Notes: a model not told the origin generated them from the sequence alone. A stretch of DNA of 64,000 bases from Francisella halioticida (GCF_002211785.1 NZ_CP022132.1:496001-560000); one strand, 5' to 3'. Positions 31,455 through 40,353 are shown, numbered from the stretch's first letter. Numbers and translations are program-made.

Positions 31455-31767
31455 ATGAAAGTATTAGTATTATCTATAAGTATTTTAATAAGTTTAAATG
31501 CATACTCCACTGTTTATCAAACAGAAGAAAATGGTGTTCCTGGTTTCTCTAATATTAAATCAAAAAACTCTAGGAAACTTAATATGCAAAGTGATCCAAT
31601 ATAGATTGTAAATATGAATAATATTTCAAAAAACTTATATAGAAAATATTATAAACAGCAACACCCAGATTATTATATACCAAGGGGACAAGATACTTTT
31701 CAATCATTTTTTCCAGAGCAATATACAGATAATTACTATGATTTTTATGGGCGTAATCATCATTATG
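31455..31767 (+). pseudogene. Small secreted DUF4124-like gene, 5' part
   Basis: It begins with a signal peptide (MKVLVLSISILISLNAYS) and a short DUF4124-like motif (VYQTEENGVPGFSN). A TAG at 31602-31604 interrupts it; the frame continues to the IS insertion at 31768. Removing the IS and one ATG duplication joins it to 33065-33150 without frame change. It starts one base after the murQ stop, so it was the last gene of that operon. It is clearly dead, with two amber codons and an insertion. Confidence 0.7.
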
Positions 31768-33064
31768 TATAATACCCCATGAAATTTTAACAACAATTTT
31801 GAGAATTTAGTTCCTAAAGTAGCTAAACTATAAATGAGCAATTTAGGATAAATGTAAATGAGTAATAAGAGAAAAATATATACCGTTGAATTTAAGACTA
31901 AAGTTGTCTTGGAAGTATTGGGGAAAGATCAAACAATCACACAGTTATCAGTAAAATATAATATTACGCCCAAAAACATAAATAATTGGAAAACAGCCTT
32001 TTTAGAAAATGCTGAGTTGGTAATGGATCCATCCAAATCAGTATCACAATATAAAAAAGACAATGCAAAGCTTCAAACCAAGATAGATCAGTATTCTAAG
32101 AAGGTTGGACAACTAACAATTGAGAAGGAATTTCTTGAGGGAAAGCTCGTAAGCTTGGGATTATCTGATAGAAAAGCGATGATTGATCCTAAGCATAAAT
32201 TATCTGTTGTAAAACAAAGTTGCTTATTAGAAGTTTCTAGAGCTGGTTTATATTACAAGCCTGTGGTTAACGAACATAAAGAAGAAGTAAAAGCAAAGCT
32301 TATACAGATACATGAGGAGATTCCCTGCTACGGCTATATAAAAGCTCATAAGCAATTAATAGAAGATGGGTTTAGCATCTGTGAGAACACAGTACAAAAG
32401 TATCGTAAAGAGTTAGGCATCAAAGCTATATTGGCGGTGAAAAAACCAAACTTAAACTTATCTGAACCTAACAAAGAGCATGCTATTTATAGTTACAAAC
32501 TAAAAGGTTTAAGCATATTGAGACCTAATCAAGTTTGGTCTACAGATATTACATATATTAAGACTGATGCTGGCACAGTTTATATGGCAGCTATTATTGA
32601 TTGGTACTCTAAGGCTGTACTAAGTTGGGAGATATCCAACACTATGGATAGTAGTTTAGTTATGAAAGTTTTAAATGAAGCTCTGTATAAATATGGAGTA
32701 CCAGAAATATTTAACACTGATCAAGGTAGCCAGTACACATCTAACATTCATATCCAAACATTATTAGATAAAAAAATTACTATATCTATGGATGGTAAAG
32801 GTAGAGCAACTGATAACATTTGCATCGAAAGATTTTGGAGAAGTGCTAAATGTGAGAGATTTTATTTAAATCAATATCCTGGCATTGTTGAACTAAGAAA
32901 CGATGTGGATGATTATATAGATTTTTATAATAATAGAAGATTTCATGAGTCTATCAATTATAAAAAACCTATGGAATTTTATTACGATAACTTATTGGAA
33001 AAACGGGCGGCTTAGATGGGAACTAAATAATTGAAAATATTGTTTAATTTATTGGGGTAGTATA
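31768..33064 (+). mobile_element. IS3-family element (type C), apparently intact
   Basis: The inverted ends are TATAATACCCCA on the left and, reverse-complemented, TATACTACCCCA on the right, with partial pairing for about 45 bp. A 3-bp direct repeat ATG flanks it (31765-31767 and 33065-33067). Excising the element plus one ATG restores the reading frame of the host gene, which proves the boundaries. The transposase is full length, so this copy could be active. Confidence 0.88.
31858..33015 (+). CDS. IS3-family transposase (single frame)
   Basis: A 385-residue transposase in one frame. The N-terminal HTH is RKIYTVEFKTKVVLEVL...NITPKNINNWK, followed by a coiled coil around residues 60-95. The integrase catalytic core carries the DDE triad: WSTDITYI, NTDQGSQYTS and the glutamate in NICIERFWR. 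The usual IS3 two-ORF frameshift arrangement is not seen; OrfA and OrfB are fused. All catalytic residues are present. Confidence 0.88.
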   Translation: MSNKRKIYTVEFKTKVVLEVLGKDQTITQLSVKYNITPKNINNWKTAFLENAELVMDPSKSVSQYKKDNAKLQTKIDQYSKKVGQLTIEKEFLEGKLVSLGLSDRKAMIDPKHKLSVVKQSCLLEVSRAGLYYKPVVNEHKEEVKAKLIQIHEEIPCYGYIKAHKQLIEDGFSICENTVQKYRKELGIKAILAVKKPNLNLSEPNKEHAIYSYKLKGLSILRPNQVWSTDITYIKTDAGTVYMAAIIDWYSKAVLSWEISNTMDSSLVMKVLNEALYKYGVPEIFNTDQGSQYTSNIHIQTLLDKKITISMDGKGRATDNICIERFWRSAKCERFYLNQYPGIVELRNDVDDYIDFYNNRRFHESINYKKPMEFYYDNLLEKRAA

Positions 33065-33150
33065 ATGAAAGTTTAATATCTTCAACAGAAAGCTTTTAGA
33101 ACTATGCGTATAATGGTGCAAATAACTCTAGATTAAGAACCAATTATTAA
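33065..33150 (+). pseudogene. Small secreted DUF4124-like gene, 3' part
   Basis: After the IS the frame continues as ESLISSTESF, a TAG (33097-33099), then NYAYNGANNSRLRTNY and TAA at 33148-33150. Both internal stops are TAG, each one change away from a CAG glutamine codon. This is the tail of the gene that begins at 31455. Confidence 0.6.
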
Positions 33151-33286
33151 TATTATAAAGTGGACTTAGCTTGTTTTACCTTCTAAAGAATAAAGGCAAA
33201 ATCGCTGTTATGTTAACAGGTGTGAATAAGATATTTTAGATATAAATTTTATAAAAGGAAAAAGAGAAATATCTTGAGGGAAGCTT

Positions 33287-33312
33287 ATTATAATCATAAG
33301 TATGATTATAAT
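33287..33312. repeat. Perfect AT-rich inverted repeat after antiporter gene
   Basis: ATTATAATCATA, a 2-base centre (AG) and TATGATTATAAT form a perfect 12-bp inverted repeat. It lies 11 bp beyond the antiporter stop and is followed by a short T-run, so it may act as a weak terminator or as a protein site. Confidence 0.6.
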
Positions 33313-33323
33313 GATTTTTAAAC

Positions 33324-34628
33324 TTACTTATTCGCAGTATTAGCTGGTTTTTTAGTAAGGTTATGGGGATAAATCATATTTAGCACTATTTTTAATGTTG
33401 ATCCTTGGGCTAATATTGAAAGTATAACAACAGTATATGTCATACTTACTATAACATGACCTTCATCTGGTAAAGATAATGCTAATGCAAGAGAAATTCC
33501 TCCTCTTACACCTGACCATGCAACTAAAAGATTGTCTTTTGCTGAACTTTTAGTTAGTTTTTTATCAATGGCTGTAATTGGTATAGATATGCTAATCAAT
33601 CTAGCAAAAGTTACTATAAATATTCCAGCAACACCAACCCAAAAGGCACCTATATTAAATGGTATACTGGTTAGTTCTAAACCGATAAGTATAAATAAAA
33701 ATGAGTTAAGCATATTATCAATAACCATCCAAAAATTATCAACTTTATCAACTTGTTCAGGATAGTTCTTTTTACAGTCAGATAAATTATTACCAATAAA
33801 TAAACCTGCAACAACCATCGCAATAGGTCCTGAGACATTTAGGCTATGTGCAATTACATATCCCATACTAGCTACAGCAAGTGTAACAAAGATGGATGTT
33901 TCAGAGTCTCGATTGGTTTTCAGGAAAATAAGGGCAATCTGTGCAAAGATATAACCCAAAATAATACCACCACCTGCTTCAGTTGCAATCTGTTTAGTAA
34001 TTAACCAAATATAAGTGTTAATACTGCTATGACTACTTAATGCATGGCCAAACTCTCCACCGCTGCCAAAGAAGAAAATATTTGAAAGTACGACAAAAAG
34101 AACAATTCCTGTAGCATCATTAAATAAAGATTCTCCAACTACACGAGTTTTTATATGTTTTGGTATTGATTTATTACCAGCTAATGTACTAATTACTGCT
34201 ATTGGATCAGTTGGCGATATTAAAGCGCCAAAAACTAAACAGTATCCAAAACTAATGTCAAAGTTAACTAGTAAGCAAAATCCGTATATTAAAACAGCAG
34301 TTGTGATAGCTGATAAGAGTAGCCCTATACTAGCTAAGCCAAAGACTGCTTTAAGTTCTTTTTTAAGATCAATCATGTTAAAGTGTAGCGCATTAGCAAA
34401 TAATAAAAACGATAACATTCCATCTAAAACAGTTGTTTTAAAATCAAAACTTGATAATGCAACTATAAGAAAGTTTGTGTCACTCAAAAATGATGCGCAT
34501 AGTGCTGAGAAGGTTATAGAAAGAATTGTTAAGCCAATGGCTTTAGGTAATTTTAAAAACTTAGTATTGATGTAGCTCATTAAAGCTGCGACAACTGTCA
34601 ATAAACTAAATAAAAAATATTCATTCAT
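33324..34628 (-). CDS. Cation:proton antiporter, CPA1/NhaP family
   Basis: A 434-residue membrane protein with about 12 helices. The ion-binding motif of the CPA1 branch is visible as GALISPTDPIAVIS, with a second conserved block GESLFNDATGIVLF, both diagnostic for NhaP-type Na+(K+)/H+ antiporters. VAWSGVRGGISLALALSLP is the conserved arginine helix. It should exchange sodium or potassium for protons at the inner membrane. The gene is followed downstream by the inverted repeat. Confidence 0.92.
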   Translation of the reverse strand: MNEYFLFSLLTVVAALMSYINTKFLKLPKAIGLTILSITFSALCASFLSDTNFLIVALSSFDFKTTVLDGMLSFLLFANALHFNMIDLKKELKAVFGLASIGLLLSAITTAVLIYGFCLLVNFDISFGYCLVFGALISPTDPIAVISTLAGNKSIPKHIKTRVVGESLFNDATGIVLFVVLSNIFFFGSGGEFGHALSSHSSINTYIWLITKQIATEAGGGIILGYIFAQIALIFLKTNRDSETSIFVTLAVASMGYVIAHSLNVSGPIAMVVAGLFIGNNLSDCKKNYPEQVDKVDNFWMVIDNMLNSFLFILIGLELTSIPFNIGAFWVGVAGIFIVTFARLISISIPITAIDKKLTKSSAKDNLLVAWSGVRGGISLALALSLPDEGHVIVSMTYTVVILSILAQGSTLKIVLNMIYPHNLTKKPANTANK

Positions 34629-34639
34629 AATAATGTCCT

Positions 34640-35365
34640 CTATAGACCGCAGCTATATTCCCAGCTACATGCTTTTGATAGCTCTTCTAAAATATTATTT
34701 TTTATAAAAAAATCATCTTTCAAATTATTGAAACAATGATTGTTAAACATAAAACTATTTGTCTTATTTTCTAATTCAGTTACTTTTTTAATATCTTGTT
34801 GAGATATTGTTTTAAATTCATTTTGTGTTGTATGAATACACGGCTGACACTCTAAACTATGACTAGCAGGTTTAAATGGTAAGTCCTGCGTTAGTTTTAA
34901 TATATCGTCATACTGTTTATTTAATAATGGATATGCTAAAGCTCTATAATCATATTTTTCCTCTTCATCAAGGTTTTTTAAAAGTTGTGATACTTTTGAT
35001 AGATCTCTACGATGGCTTAGGAGAATATTTGTCTCACCATCAGGATCAAGTTCATCGATCTTATTTAGTAATGTTATGCCTTTTAAGAAACCTGCACACC
35101 AGCTAAACTGTTGTGATGGGAATTGTTTACGTGCTAAGACTAGTTCTTGAAAAGTATTTTCTGATTTTAAGTGAAAATATTTCAGATCTTCTTGATCAAA
35201 CCAATTAAAAACGTTTTTTAAATAGTCATTCCAATCATTCGAAGCAAAACCAGTATCAACAGATAGTATACAAAAGTTATTTCTTAAGTTTTGTTTTGCC
35301 CAGCATATAAGTCCTAGGGAGTGTATGCTATAGTTAGCAATAATTATATTATCTAACTTTTGCAT
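34640..35365 (-). CDS. PAPS-reductase-like protein with altered PP-loop
   Basis: A 241-residue protein of the adenine-nucleotide alpha-hydrolase/PAPS reductase fold. Near the N-terminus ANYSIHSLGLICWAKQN sits where a SGGKDS-type PP-loop would be, but the glycines are missing. ILSVDTGFASNDWNDYL matches the following strand and helix. Several cysteines are clustered: WCAGFLKG, LECQPCIHT and CSWEYSCGL, a pattern seen in iron-sulphur or zinc-binding relatives. It ends 11 bp before the antiporter and follows trpS by 5 bp, so these minus-strand genes may form an operon. Function unknown. Confidence 0.65.
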   Translation of the reverse strand: MQKLDNIIIANYSIHSLGLICWAKQNLRNNFCILSVDTGFASNDWNDYLKNVFNWFDQEDLKYFHLKSENTFQELVLARKQFPSQQFSWCAGFLKGITLLNKIDELDPDGETNILLSHRRDLSKVSQLLKNLDEEEKYDYRALAYPLLNKQYDDILKLTQDLPFKPASHSLECQPCIHTTQNEFKTISQQDIKKVTELENKTNSFMFNNHCFNNLKDDFFIKNNILEELSKACSWEYSCGL

Positions 35366-35370
35366 TGTGA

Positions 35371-36375
35371 CTATATCCCTATAATATCTTTGATTTCTTT
35401 AAGCTTATTAATTGCATAAGGACGAATTCTTTCTGCTCCTTGAGAGAGTATATCATCAACAATTTTAGGGTTATTTATATAGTATTCATATCTTTCGCGA
35501 GCATCAGCTAAATATTCATTTACCTTTTCAAATAAGATTTGTTTTGCATCACCCCAGCCAAGGCCCCCAGCTATGTATTTATCTCTTAAAAATGCTGTTT
35601 CTGATTCTGTAGCTATACTTTTATATATTGAAAAAACTGTACAATCGTCTGGGTCTTTTTTTTCTTCCGGTAACTGAGAGTTTGTGATAATTTTCATTAT
35701 TTGTTTTCTCAGTTTTTTTTCAGTTGAGAAAATAGGTATAGTATTATCATAGCTTTTTGACATCTTACGACCATCCAAGCCTAATATTGTTTGGCTATCT
35801 TCACTTGTAAGAGCTTGAGGCGTTTTAAGAACAGTTTTTTTGTAAATATGATTAAAACGATTTGCTATATCTCTAGCGATCTCGATATGTTGTATTTGAT
35901 CTTTACCGACAGGAACTAAGTCAGCATCAAACATAAGGATATCTGCAGCCATAAGAACAGGGTAGTTAAATAATCCCATAGTTATACCTTTATCAGGATC
36001 AACATTCTCTTCTTGAATATTTTGATCAACGACGGCTTTATATGCATGAGCACGGTTGAGTAAACCTTTAGCAGCTGTTGTGCTAATTATCCATGTAAGC
36101 TCCATAATCTCAGGGATAGCTGATTGACGGTAAAAGTGGGCTTTATTATAATTAAGCCCAAGAGCAAGCCAAGAAGATGCTATTTCATATATATATTGTT
36201 GACGTAATTTTTTATCCCATAACTTGATTAAAGAATGTTGATCAGCAATAAAGTATAGACACTTAAAATCTGCATTTTGAACCATTTCTATAGCTGGTTT
36301 AATTGCACCGACATAATTGCCTAAGTGAGGAGTTCCTGAAGGAGTAACTCCTGTTAAAATAATTTTTTGTGACAT
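35371..36375 (-). CDS. trpS: Tryptophanyl-tRNA synthetase
   Basis: A 334-residue class I aminoacyl-tRNA synthetase. The HIGH-type motif is TGVTPSGTPHLGNYVGAI and the KMSKS motif is GLDGRKMSKSYDNTIP. It charges tRNA-Trp. Length is normal for bacterial TrpRS. It reads leftwards from about 100 bp beyond the tRNA-Gly gene. Confidence 0.97.
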   Translation of the reverse strand: MSQKIILTGVTPSGTPHLGNYVGAIKPAIEMVQNADFKCLYFIADQHSLIKLWDKKLRQQYIYEIASSWLALGLNYNKAHFYRQSAIPEIMELTWIISTTAAKGLLNRAHAYKAVVDQNIQEENVDPDKGITMGLFNYPVLMAADILMFDADLVPVGKDQIQHIEIARDIANRFNHIYKKTVLKTPQALTSEDSQTILGLDGRKMSKSYDNTIPIFSTEKKLRKQIMKIITNSQLPEEKKDPDDCTVFSIYKSIATESETAFLRDKYIAGGLGWGDAKQILFEKVNEYLADARERYEYYINNPKIVDDILSQGAERIRPYAINKLKEIKDIIGI

Positions 36376-36476
36376 GTTAGATTCCGTATTATAAAAAAGA
36401 AAATATTAATAAGCTTTTACCAAAAGAAATTTTAGCATATTCATAAGCTTTTAATAAGAGATTTTATTAAAAAAAG

Positions 36477-36551
36477 TGGGGTGGGAAACAAGGCTCGAGC
36501 TCGTGACCCCAACCTTGGCAAGGTTGTGCTCTACCATTGAGCTATTTCCGC
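36477..36551 (-). tRNA. tRNA-Gly (GCC) with two acceptor-stem mismatches
   Basis: A 75-nt cloverleaf with the D-arm AGCTCAATGGTAGAGC, anticodon arm around TTGCCAA (anticodon GCC) and T-arm ACGAG-CTCGAGC-CTTGT. The acceptor strands are GCGGAAA and TTCCCAC. Positions 2:71 and 5:68 are both C-A/A-C mismatches where the common form has GCGGGAA and TTCCCGC, and position 73 is C instead of T. It still ends CCA. Whether it functions is uncertain. A decayed IS end lies immediately upstream. Confidence 0.8.
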
Positions 36552-36552
36552 A

Positions 36553-36593
36553 TGAAATTAAATTCTAAAAATTATTGTTTAAATTTTATGGGG
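36553..36593 (-). mobile_element. Solo left end of a type C-like IS
   Basis: The stretch, read on the minus strand, is AATACCCCATAAAATTTAAA... and matches the left end of the element at 31768 at roughly 34 of 40 positions, more diverged than the other copies. Only about 40 bp remain. It joins the tRNA-Gly 5' flank to an ISAs1-type transposase fragment. Confidence 0.65.
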
Positions 36594-36738
36594 TATTAGA
36601 CATCGTGATATTTTCCCACGTCCCAGCACTATTAAAAATAGCACATATTGATATAAATAAGTATTTTATTAGTGAATAATTTATCTTTCCCTGTTGCCTT
36701 GGGTCTTCAATTGCTTTTAGCGCTTCTATAATTGTCAA
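36594..36738 (-). pseudogene. ISAs1-family transposase N-terminal fragment
   Basis: On the minus strand a TTG-initiated frame reads LTIIEALKAIEDPRQQGKI, then NYSLIKYLFISICAIFN and SAGTWENI. The 'I.DPR...g...Y.L..iL.i..ca...ga.sWe.i' pattern is the N-terminal domain of ISAs1 (H-repeat) transposases. It is cut off by the solo IS end on one side. Confidence 0.65.
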
Positions 36739-36807
36739 TTTAAATAATATTTAGATAAATAGAGTAAATTGTAGTATAGCTGTTTTAAAATTTTTAATTT
36801 TGTACAA

Positions 36808-36978
36808 TTACCCAGGATCTGTTACCATATTTTGCATAGTGGTATGCGTATATAAGTTGCTACTAATATTAGACCCTCTAAAAGTAAGTTTTGCAACATC
36901 ACCAACTTTAATATTAGGATCTAATTTCCAATTATAGAGAAAACTTAATCCAGTTTTGCGATAGGAAACTTGATCATC
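36808..36978 (-). pseudogene. Unidentified gene fragment, 3' part
   Basis: Immediately after the type B IS the minus strand reads DDQVSYRKTGLSFLYNWKLD, then NIKVGDVAKLTFRGSNISS and ends MQNMVTDPG-stop at 36808. No family is recognised. Removing the IS with one ATC joins it in frame to a short open stretch at 37690-37760 (ESLLYCHLKNFIVFLIE), but another frame of the same stretch (LLPPEEFYSFPD) looks equally protein-like, so the gene was probably frameshifted as well. Confidence 0.45.
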
Positions 36979-37686
36979 TATAATGTCCCCAGAAAAAGCT
37001 ACTGATTTTAGAAAGATTTTTATTCCTAGATGTTAAACTTAACTAGATAAATTAGGAAATAGATAAATGAGTAAAAAAAGAGTAACGTATACAGCTGATT
37101 TTAAAGCTAAAGTAATTATAGAATTGCTAGAAGGCGATATGACAGTTAATGAGATAGCAAGTAAGTATGATTTACTTCCTAAAAACGTGCATAATTGGAA
37201 GCAGCAATTTTTATCTAATGCTTGCTTAGCATTTGATAAAAGCTCTGTTGTTAAGGAGTATAAGCAGGAAATAGATGAGCTTAGAAAAGATAAAGATGCA
37301 ACAAGTAAAGAACTAGTCGAGGTAATAGTAGAGAGGGATTTTTTAATGGGAAAGCTAAAAAGCTTGGTATCATCAAATGATAGAGTAAACTCTGTAGATA
37401 CTAAGCTAGAATTATCTTTAAATAATCAGCTTAAACTATTATCTGTATCTAAGAGTGTGTACTATTATACACCAATATCAAAATTTAGTAGTAATGATGA
37501 TTATATAACTATGAAAGAGGCTAAAGTAGGTATCAAAGAATATATTGATATTTACAACAATGAAAGACTACATTCTAGTATTGGATATATGACTCCTGAT
37601 GAAGTATATTCTGGTATTTTAGATGCTGCATAAAAGCAAGGAATAAAAATATTTTATAAAGTGGTATTGAATAACAGGGACAGTTT
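36979..37686 (+). mobile_element. IS3-family element (type B), internally deleted
   Basis: The left end TATAATGTCCCC is shared with the chimeric element and with a remnant near 55530. The right end, reverse-complemented, is AAACTGTCCCTG. A possible 3-bp target repeat ATC flanks it (36976-36978 and 37687-37689). At about 708 bp it is roughly 600 bp short of a full IS3 element. Confidence 0.75.
37067..37633 (+). pseudogene. IS3-family transposase with in-frame internal deletion
   Basis: The first 145 residues equal those of the chimeric element's transposase apart from one substitution (LPLNN/LSLNN). After SKFSSNDD the sequence jumps to YITMKEAKVGIKEYIDIYNN and ends GYMTPDEVYSGILDAA, the usual end of an IS3 OrfB. 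The catalytic core with all DDE residues is gone, yet the frame is kept, so a 188-residue DNA-binding fragment could still be made. Confidence 0.75.
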
Positions 37687-38037
37687 ATCTTCTATCAGGA
37701 AAACTATAAAATTCTTCAGGTGGCAGTAAAGTAAGCTTTCGGAGAAGTAACCTACGGATTTAATAGAACATTTCTAATAAATCTAACAATATTTTCAATT
37801 AGCTCAGATTATTCATAAAAATTGATTTTTATCAAATAAATTTGATATAGCTGCCATATCTATTCAAAACTAGATACTTAATAGCCTATTGAAAAAGCCT
37901 TTTTAACCTACCATTTTAGCTGTGAAACAAGTTTGATTTGTAGCACTTCCACAAGACCTCATGAAGTAGATAATCTTGTATCTTTTTAAGATACCATTTC
38001 ATTTAAGGGCTTAGATGAGATCTGTATTATTTAACTA
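37687..38037. other. Gene-poor region with IS end remnant
   Basis: 351 bp without an intact gene. Positions 37776-37801 (AATAAATCTAACAATATTTT...) match the right end of the type C IS, read in the opposite orientation, at about 24 of 26 positions. The minus strand near 37930 holds CGSATNQTCFTAKMVG, a secreted-protein-like tail with no clear start. The rest is AT-rich and unassigned. Confidence 0.5.
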
Positions 38038-38114
38038 TGGCACACCCAAAGGGATTCGAACCCCTAACCGCTCGGTTCGTAGCCGAGTACTCTATCCAGT
38101 TGAGCTATGGGTGC
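38038..38114 (-). tRNA. tRNA-Arg (ACG)
   Basis: A 77-nt cloverleaf ending in CCA. The anticodon loop is CTACGAA (anticodon ACG, wobble A normally edited to inosine by TadA). The acceptor stem GCACCCA pairs with TGGGTGT with a single G-U at 1:72. D- and T-arms are regular (GGGTTCGAATCCC). Confidence 0.95.
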
Positions 38115-38144
38115 AAAAGTGAAAAGTATTATAGATGCTTATTT

Positions 38145-38759
38145 TTAATTAGTCAAGTTAGTTATGTTATTAATTATTTCAATTAGCTTGTTGTCTAACT
38201 CATTATCATTTAAATCCGTATTATCAATTATAAAATCAGCAATTTTTTCTCTTTCAGAATCAGATATTTGAAGATTTATAAATGCAACAGCTTGTTGTCT
38301 ATCTTTGCCGTCACGTTCCATAAGTCTCCTAATTCTAGTTTCAAAATCTGCTTTGATAACTATTACTTTTTTTAGGTAATCATAATGACGAATGTTATAT
38401 GGGCCAAGAAGAGGGATATCTACAATAGTCATAACTGTTTCAGATTCTCGAACTTGCTTTTTTATCTCTCTATTGATAACTGGGTGTAGATAATCTTCCA
38501 ACCATTTTTTAGCATCCCTAGATTCAGTGATAATAGCTCGAAGCATCGCTCTATTTATCTGTTTGTTCATTACTATATCACTACCGAATTTTTCAGACAC
38601 ATTTTTTATGACAGATGCTTTCTTAGTGATCTCTCTACTTATGGTATCTGCACAAACTACATTCAAATCCATTTTTTCTTTTAAGATTTTTGTAGCTGTT
38701 GATTTACCGCTAGCTATACCGCCTGTTATACCTATAGGGAAGGTTTTTATTACACTCAT
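38145..38759 (-). CDS. coaE: Dephospho-CoA kinase
   Basis: A 204-residue P-loop kinase. Walker A is [17 protein letters not shown]. The substrate-binding aspartate follows in CADTISREI and the lid in [16 protein letters not shown]. It performs the last step of coenzyme A synthesis. Length is typical. The gene reads towards the tRNA-Arg and stands alone. Confidence 0.95.
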   Translation of the reverse strand: MSVIKTFPIGITGGIASGKSTATKILKEKMDLNVVCADTISREITKKASVIKNVSEKFGSDIVMNKQINRAMLRAIITESRDAKKWLEDYLHPVINREIKKQVRESETVMTIVDIPLLGPYNIRHYDYLKKVIVIKADFETRIRRLMERDGKDRQQAVAFINLQISDSEREKIADFIIDNTDLNDNELDNKLIEIINNITNLTN

Positions 38760-38895
38760 TGATTAATAACTTAAGTAAACAAATTATTTGAGGAGAAATT
38801 TTAATGTTTTTTTTAGAAAAAGTCACATTTTTTTGATTAAAAAATATTTTAACTTTAAAATACAGCTAATTTTTTAGTTAATTAATAAGAATATT

Positions 38896-40032
38896 TTGAC
38901 ATTAAAAAAAAATATTTCAGATAAAATTAGGATGGTTGATCAAATTTCGTTTAGAGAGTATATGCAGTTAGCTCTTTATTATCCAGAGCTAGGATATTAC
39001 TCAGGATCAAAAGATAAAATTTCATCTCAAGGCGATTTTATCACAGCAACAACTCAAAGTTCACTATTTGCAAGAACATTTGCAAGACAGTTTGCTTTAG
39101 TATTATCAGAACTTGGTGATGATACTAGTATTATAGAGTTTGGTGCTGGAAATGGTAAGTTTGCTACTGACTGTATGGATGAATTAGAGAAGTTGGAGTT
39201 GTTGCCAAATAAATACATAATAATTGAATTAAGTAATGATTTAAAATCAAGACAGCGAAACCATGTTAAAAAAAATATACCTAAATTATATGATAAATTT
39301 ATTTGGTTAAATGAATTACCTAAGCAAAAAATGAAGGCAGTAGTTTTTGCTAACGAAGTTTTAGATGCTATGCCAGTGGATATTTTTAAATCAAATGAAG
39401 GTCAACTTTTTCAGCAAGGAGTTGTAATGGGTAACAATTATGAATTTGAACTTGAGAATATGCCAGAGAATGAAAATCGATTTTCACTAGAGGTTAGTCG
39501 AGTTTTAGACGATGGTGTTATCTTTGAAACTGGCTATACTAGTGAGATTAATACATGGATACGTCCATGGATTAAGGCATTGAAAGATAGTTTATCTCAG
39601 GGCATGGTTTTTTTATGTGATTATGGATATCACCGAGCAGAGTATTACTCTAAAGAAAGGAGTATGGGTACACTAGCTTGCTATTATCAACATAAAGTTA
39701 ATTTTGATCCTTTTATTAATATTGGCAACCAAGATATCACCGCACATGTTGATTTTACAACTGTTGCTGAAGCTGCAACTGAAGAAGGATTTCAATTTGA
39801 TGGTTATATGACTCAAGCGAATTTCTTGAAAAGATCTGGAATATCAGAGGTTTTCTCAGATTTTTCAAAAAGTTTATCTTTAAAGCAGCGTTTAAAATAT
39901 AACAATGATATAAAAGATCTTTTATTAAACGATAAGCTTGCAGAAGTGTTTAAAGTTATAGGATTCTCCTTAGGCTTTGATTTTGTTATGGATGTTTTTG
40001 ATAATGATGATAATGTTGATTATTTGCTATAA
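38896..40032 (+). CDS. SAM-dependent methyltransferase, MidA/NDUFAF7 family
   Basis: A 378-residue COG1565 protein. The N-terminal FREYMQLALYYPELGYYSG is the family signature, followed by GDFITATTQSSLFARTFARQ and the SAM-binding motif IIEFGAGNGKFATDCM. FANEVLDAMPVDIF is the second hallmark. The mitochondrial relative methylates an arginine of complex I subunit NDUFS2; the bacterial substrate is not established. The ORF starts at a TTG (MTLKKNISDKIRM); the ATG 12 codons later is an alternative start. Confidence 0.85.
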   Translation: MTLKKNISDKIRMVDQISFREYMQLALYYPELGYYSGSKDKISSQGDFITATTQSSLFARTFARQFALVLSELGDDTSIIEFGAGNGKFATDCMDELEKLELLPNKYIIIELSNDLKSRQRNHVKKNIPKLYDKFIWLNELPKQKMKAVVFANEVLDAMPVDIFKSNEGQLFQQGVVMGNNYEFELENMPENENRFSLEVSRVLDDGVIFETGYTSEINTWIRPWIKALKDSLSQGMVFLCDYGYHRAEYYSKERSMGTLACYYQHKVNFDPFINIGNQDITAHVDFTTVAEAATEEGFQFDGYMTQANFLKRSGISEVFSDFSKSLSLKQRLKYNNDIKDLLLNDKLAEVFKVIGFSLGFDFVMDVFDNDDNVDYLL

Positions 40033-40353
40033 ATAGATTTTTGATATTAAAGGATGTTGAGTTATGTTAACTTTTTCTCACTATTTTTTTGGCAGAAAGT
40101 CTAAGTTATTGCCACATCATGTAATCATGAAATGATCTAAATGTATATATTATCTATTGCCAAGAATGTATCAAATAAAAACTTCTTTTTGAAAAGTGTG
40201 ATAAGGTCTTATTTGAGATAAAATAGTTTATAATAAAAAATGAATTGTATTCGAGGTGCTTTTATTATAGTTGATGTTGCTTATCTATTGACTTATAATC
40301 AAACAAATAAGTTTTTAATTTCGTTAATATTCGATTAATTCGGAGGATAGAGG
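40033..40353 (+). promoter_or_regulatory. Upstream region of the pyruvate dehydrogenase operon
   Basis: 321 bp of non-coding, AT-rich DNA in front of aceE. A TTGACT at about 40287 could be a -35 element, but no -10 at 17 bp is convincing. A 23-codon ORF (MLTFSHYFFGRK...) from 40064 has no support as a gene. No PdhR-like palindrome was found. The aceE ribosome-binding site is CGGAGGATAGAGG. Confidence 0.4.

Noticed and set aside
31767-33065. GTATAA flanking the type C IS looked like a 6-bp target duplication.
   Set aside because: Other copies share TATA at both ends, and only the 3-bp ATG duplication restores the host reading frame.
40064-40140. A 23-codon ORF before aceE as a possible leader peptide.
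   Set aside because: No attenuator hairpin, terminator or biased codon run accompanies it.
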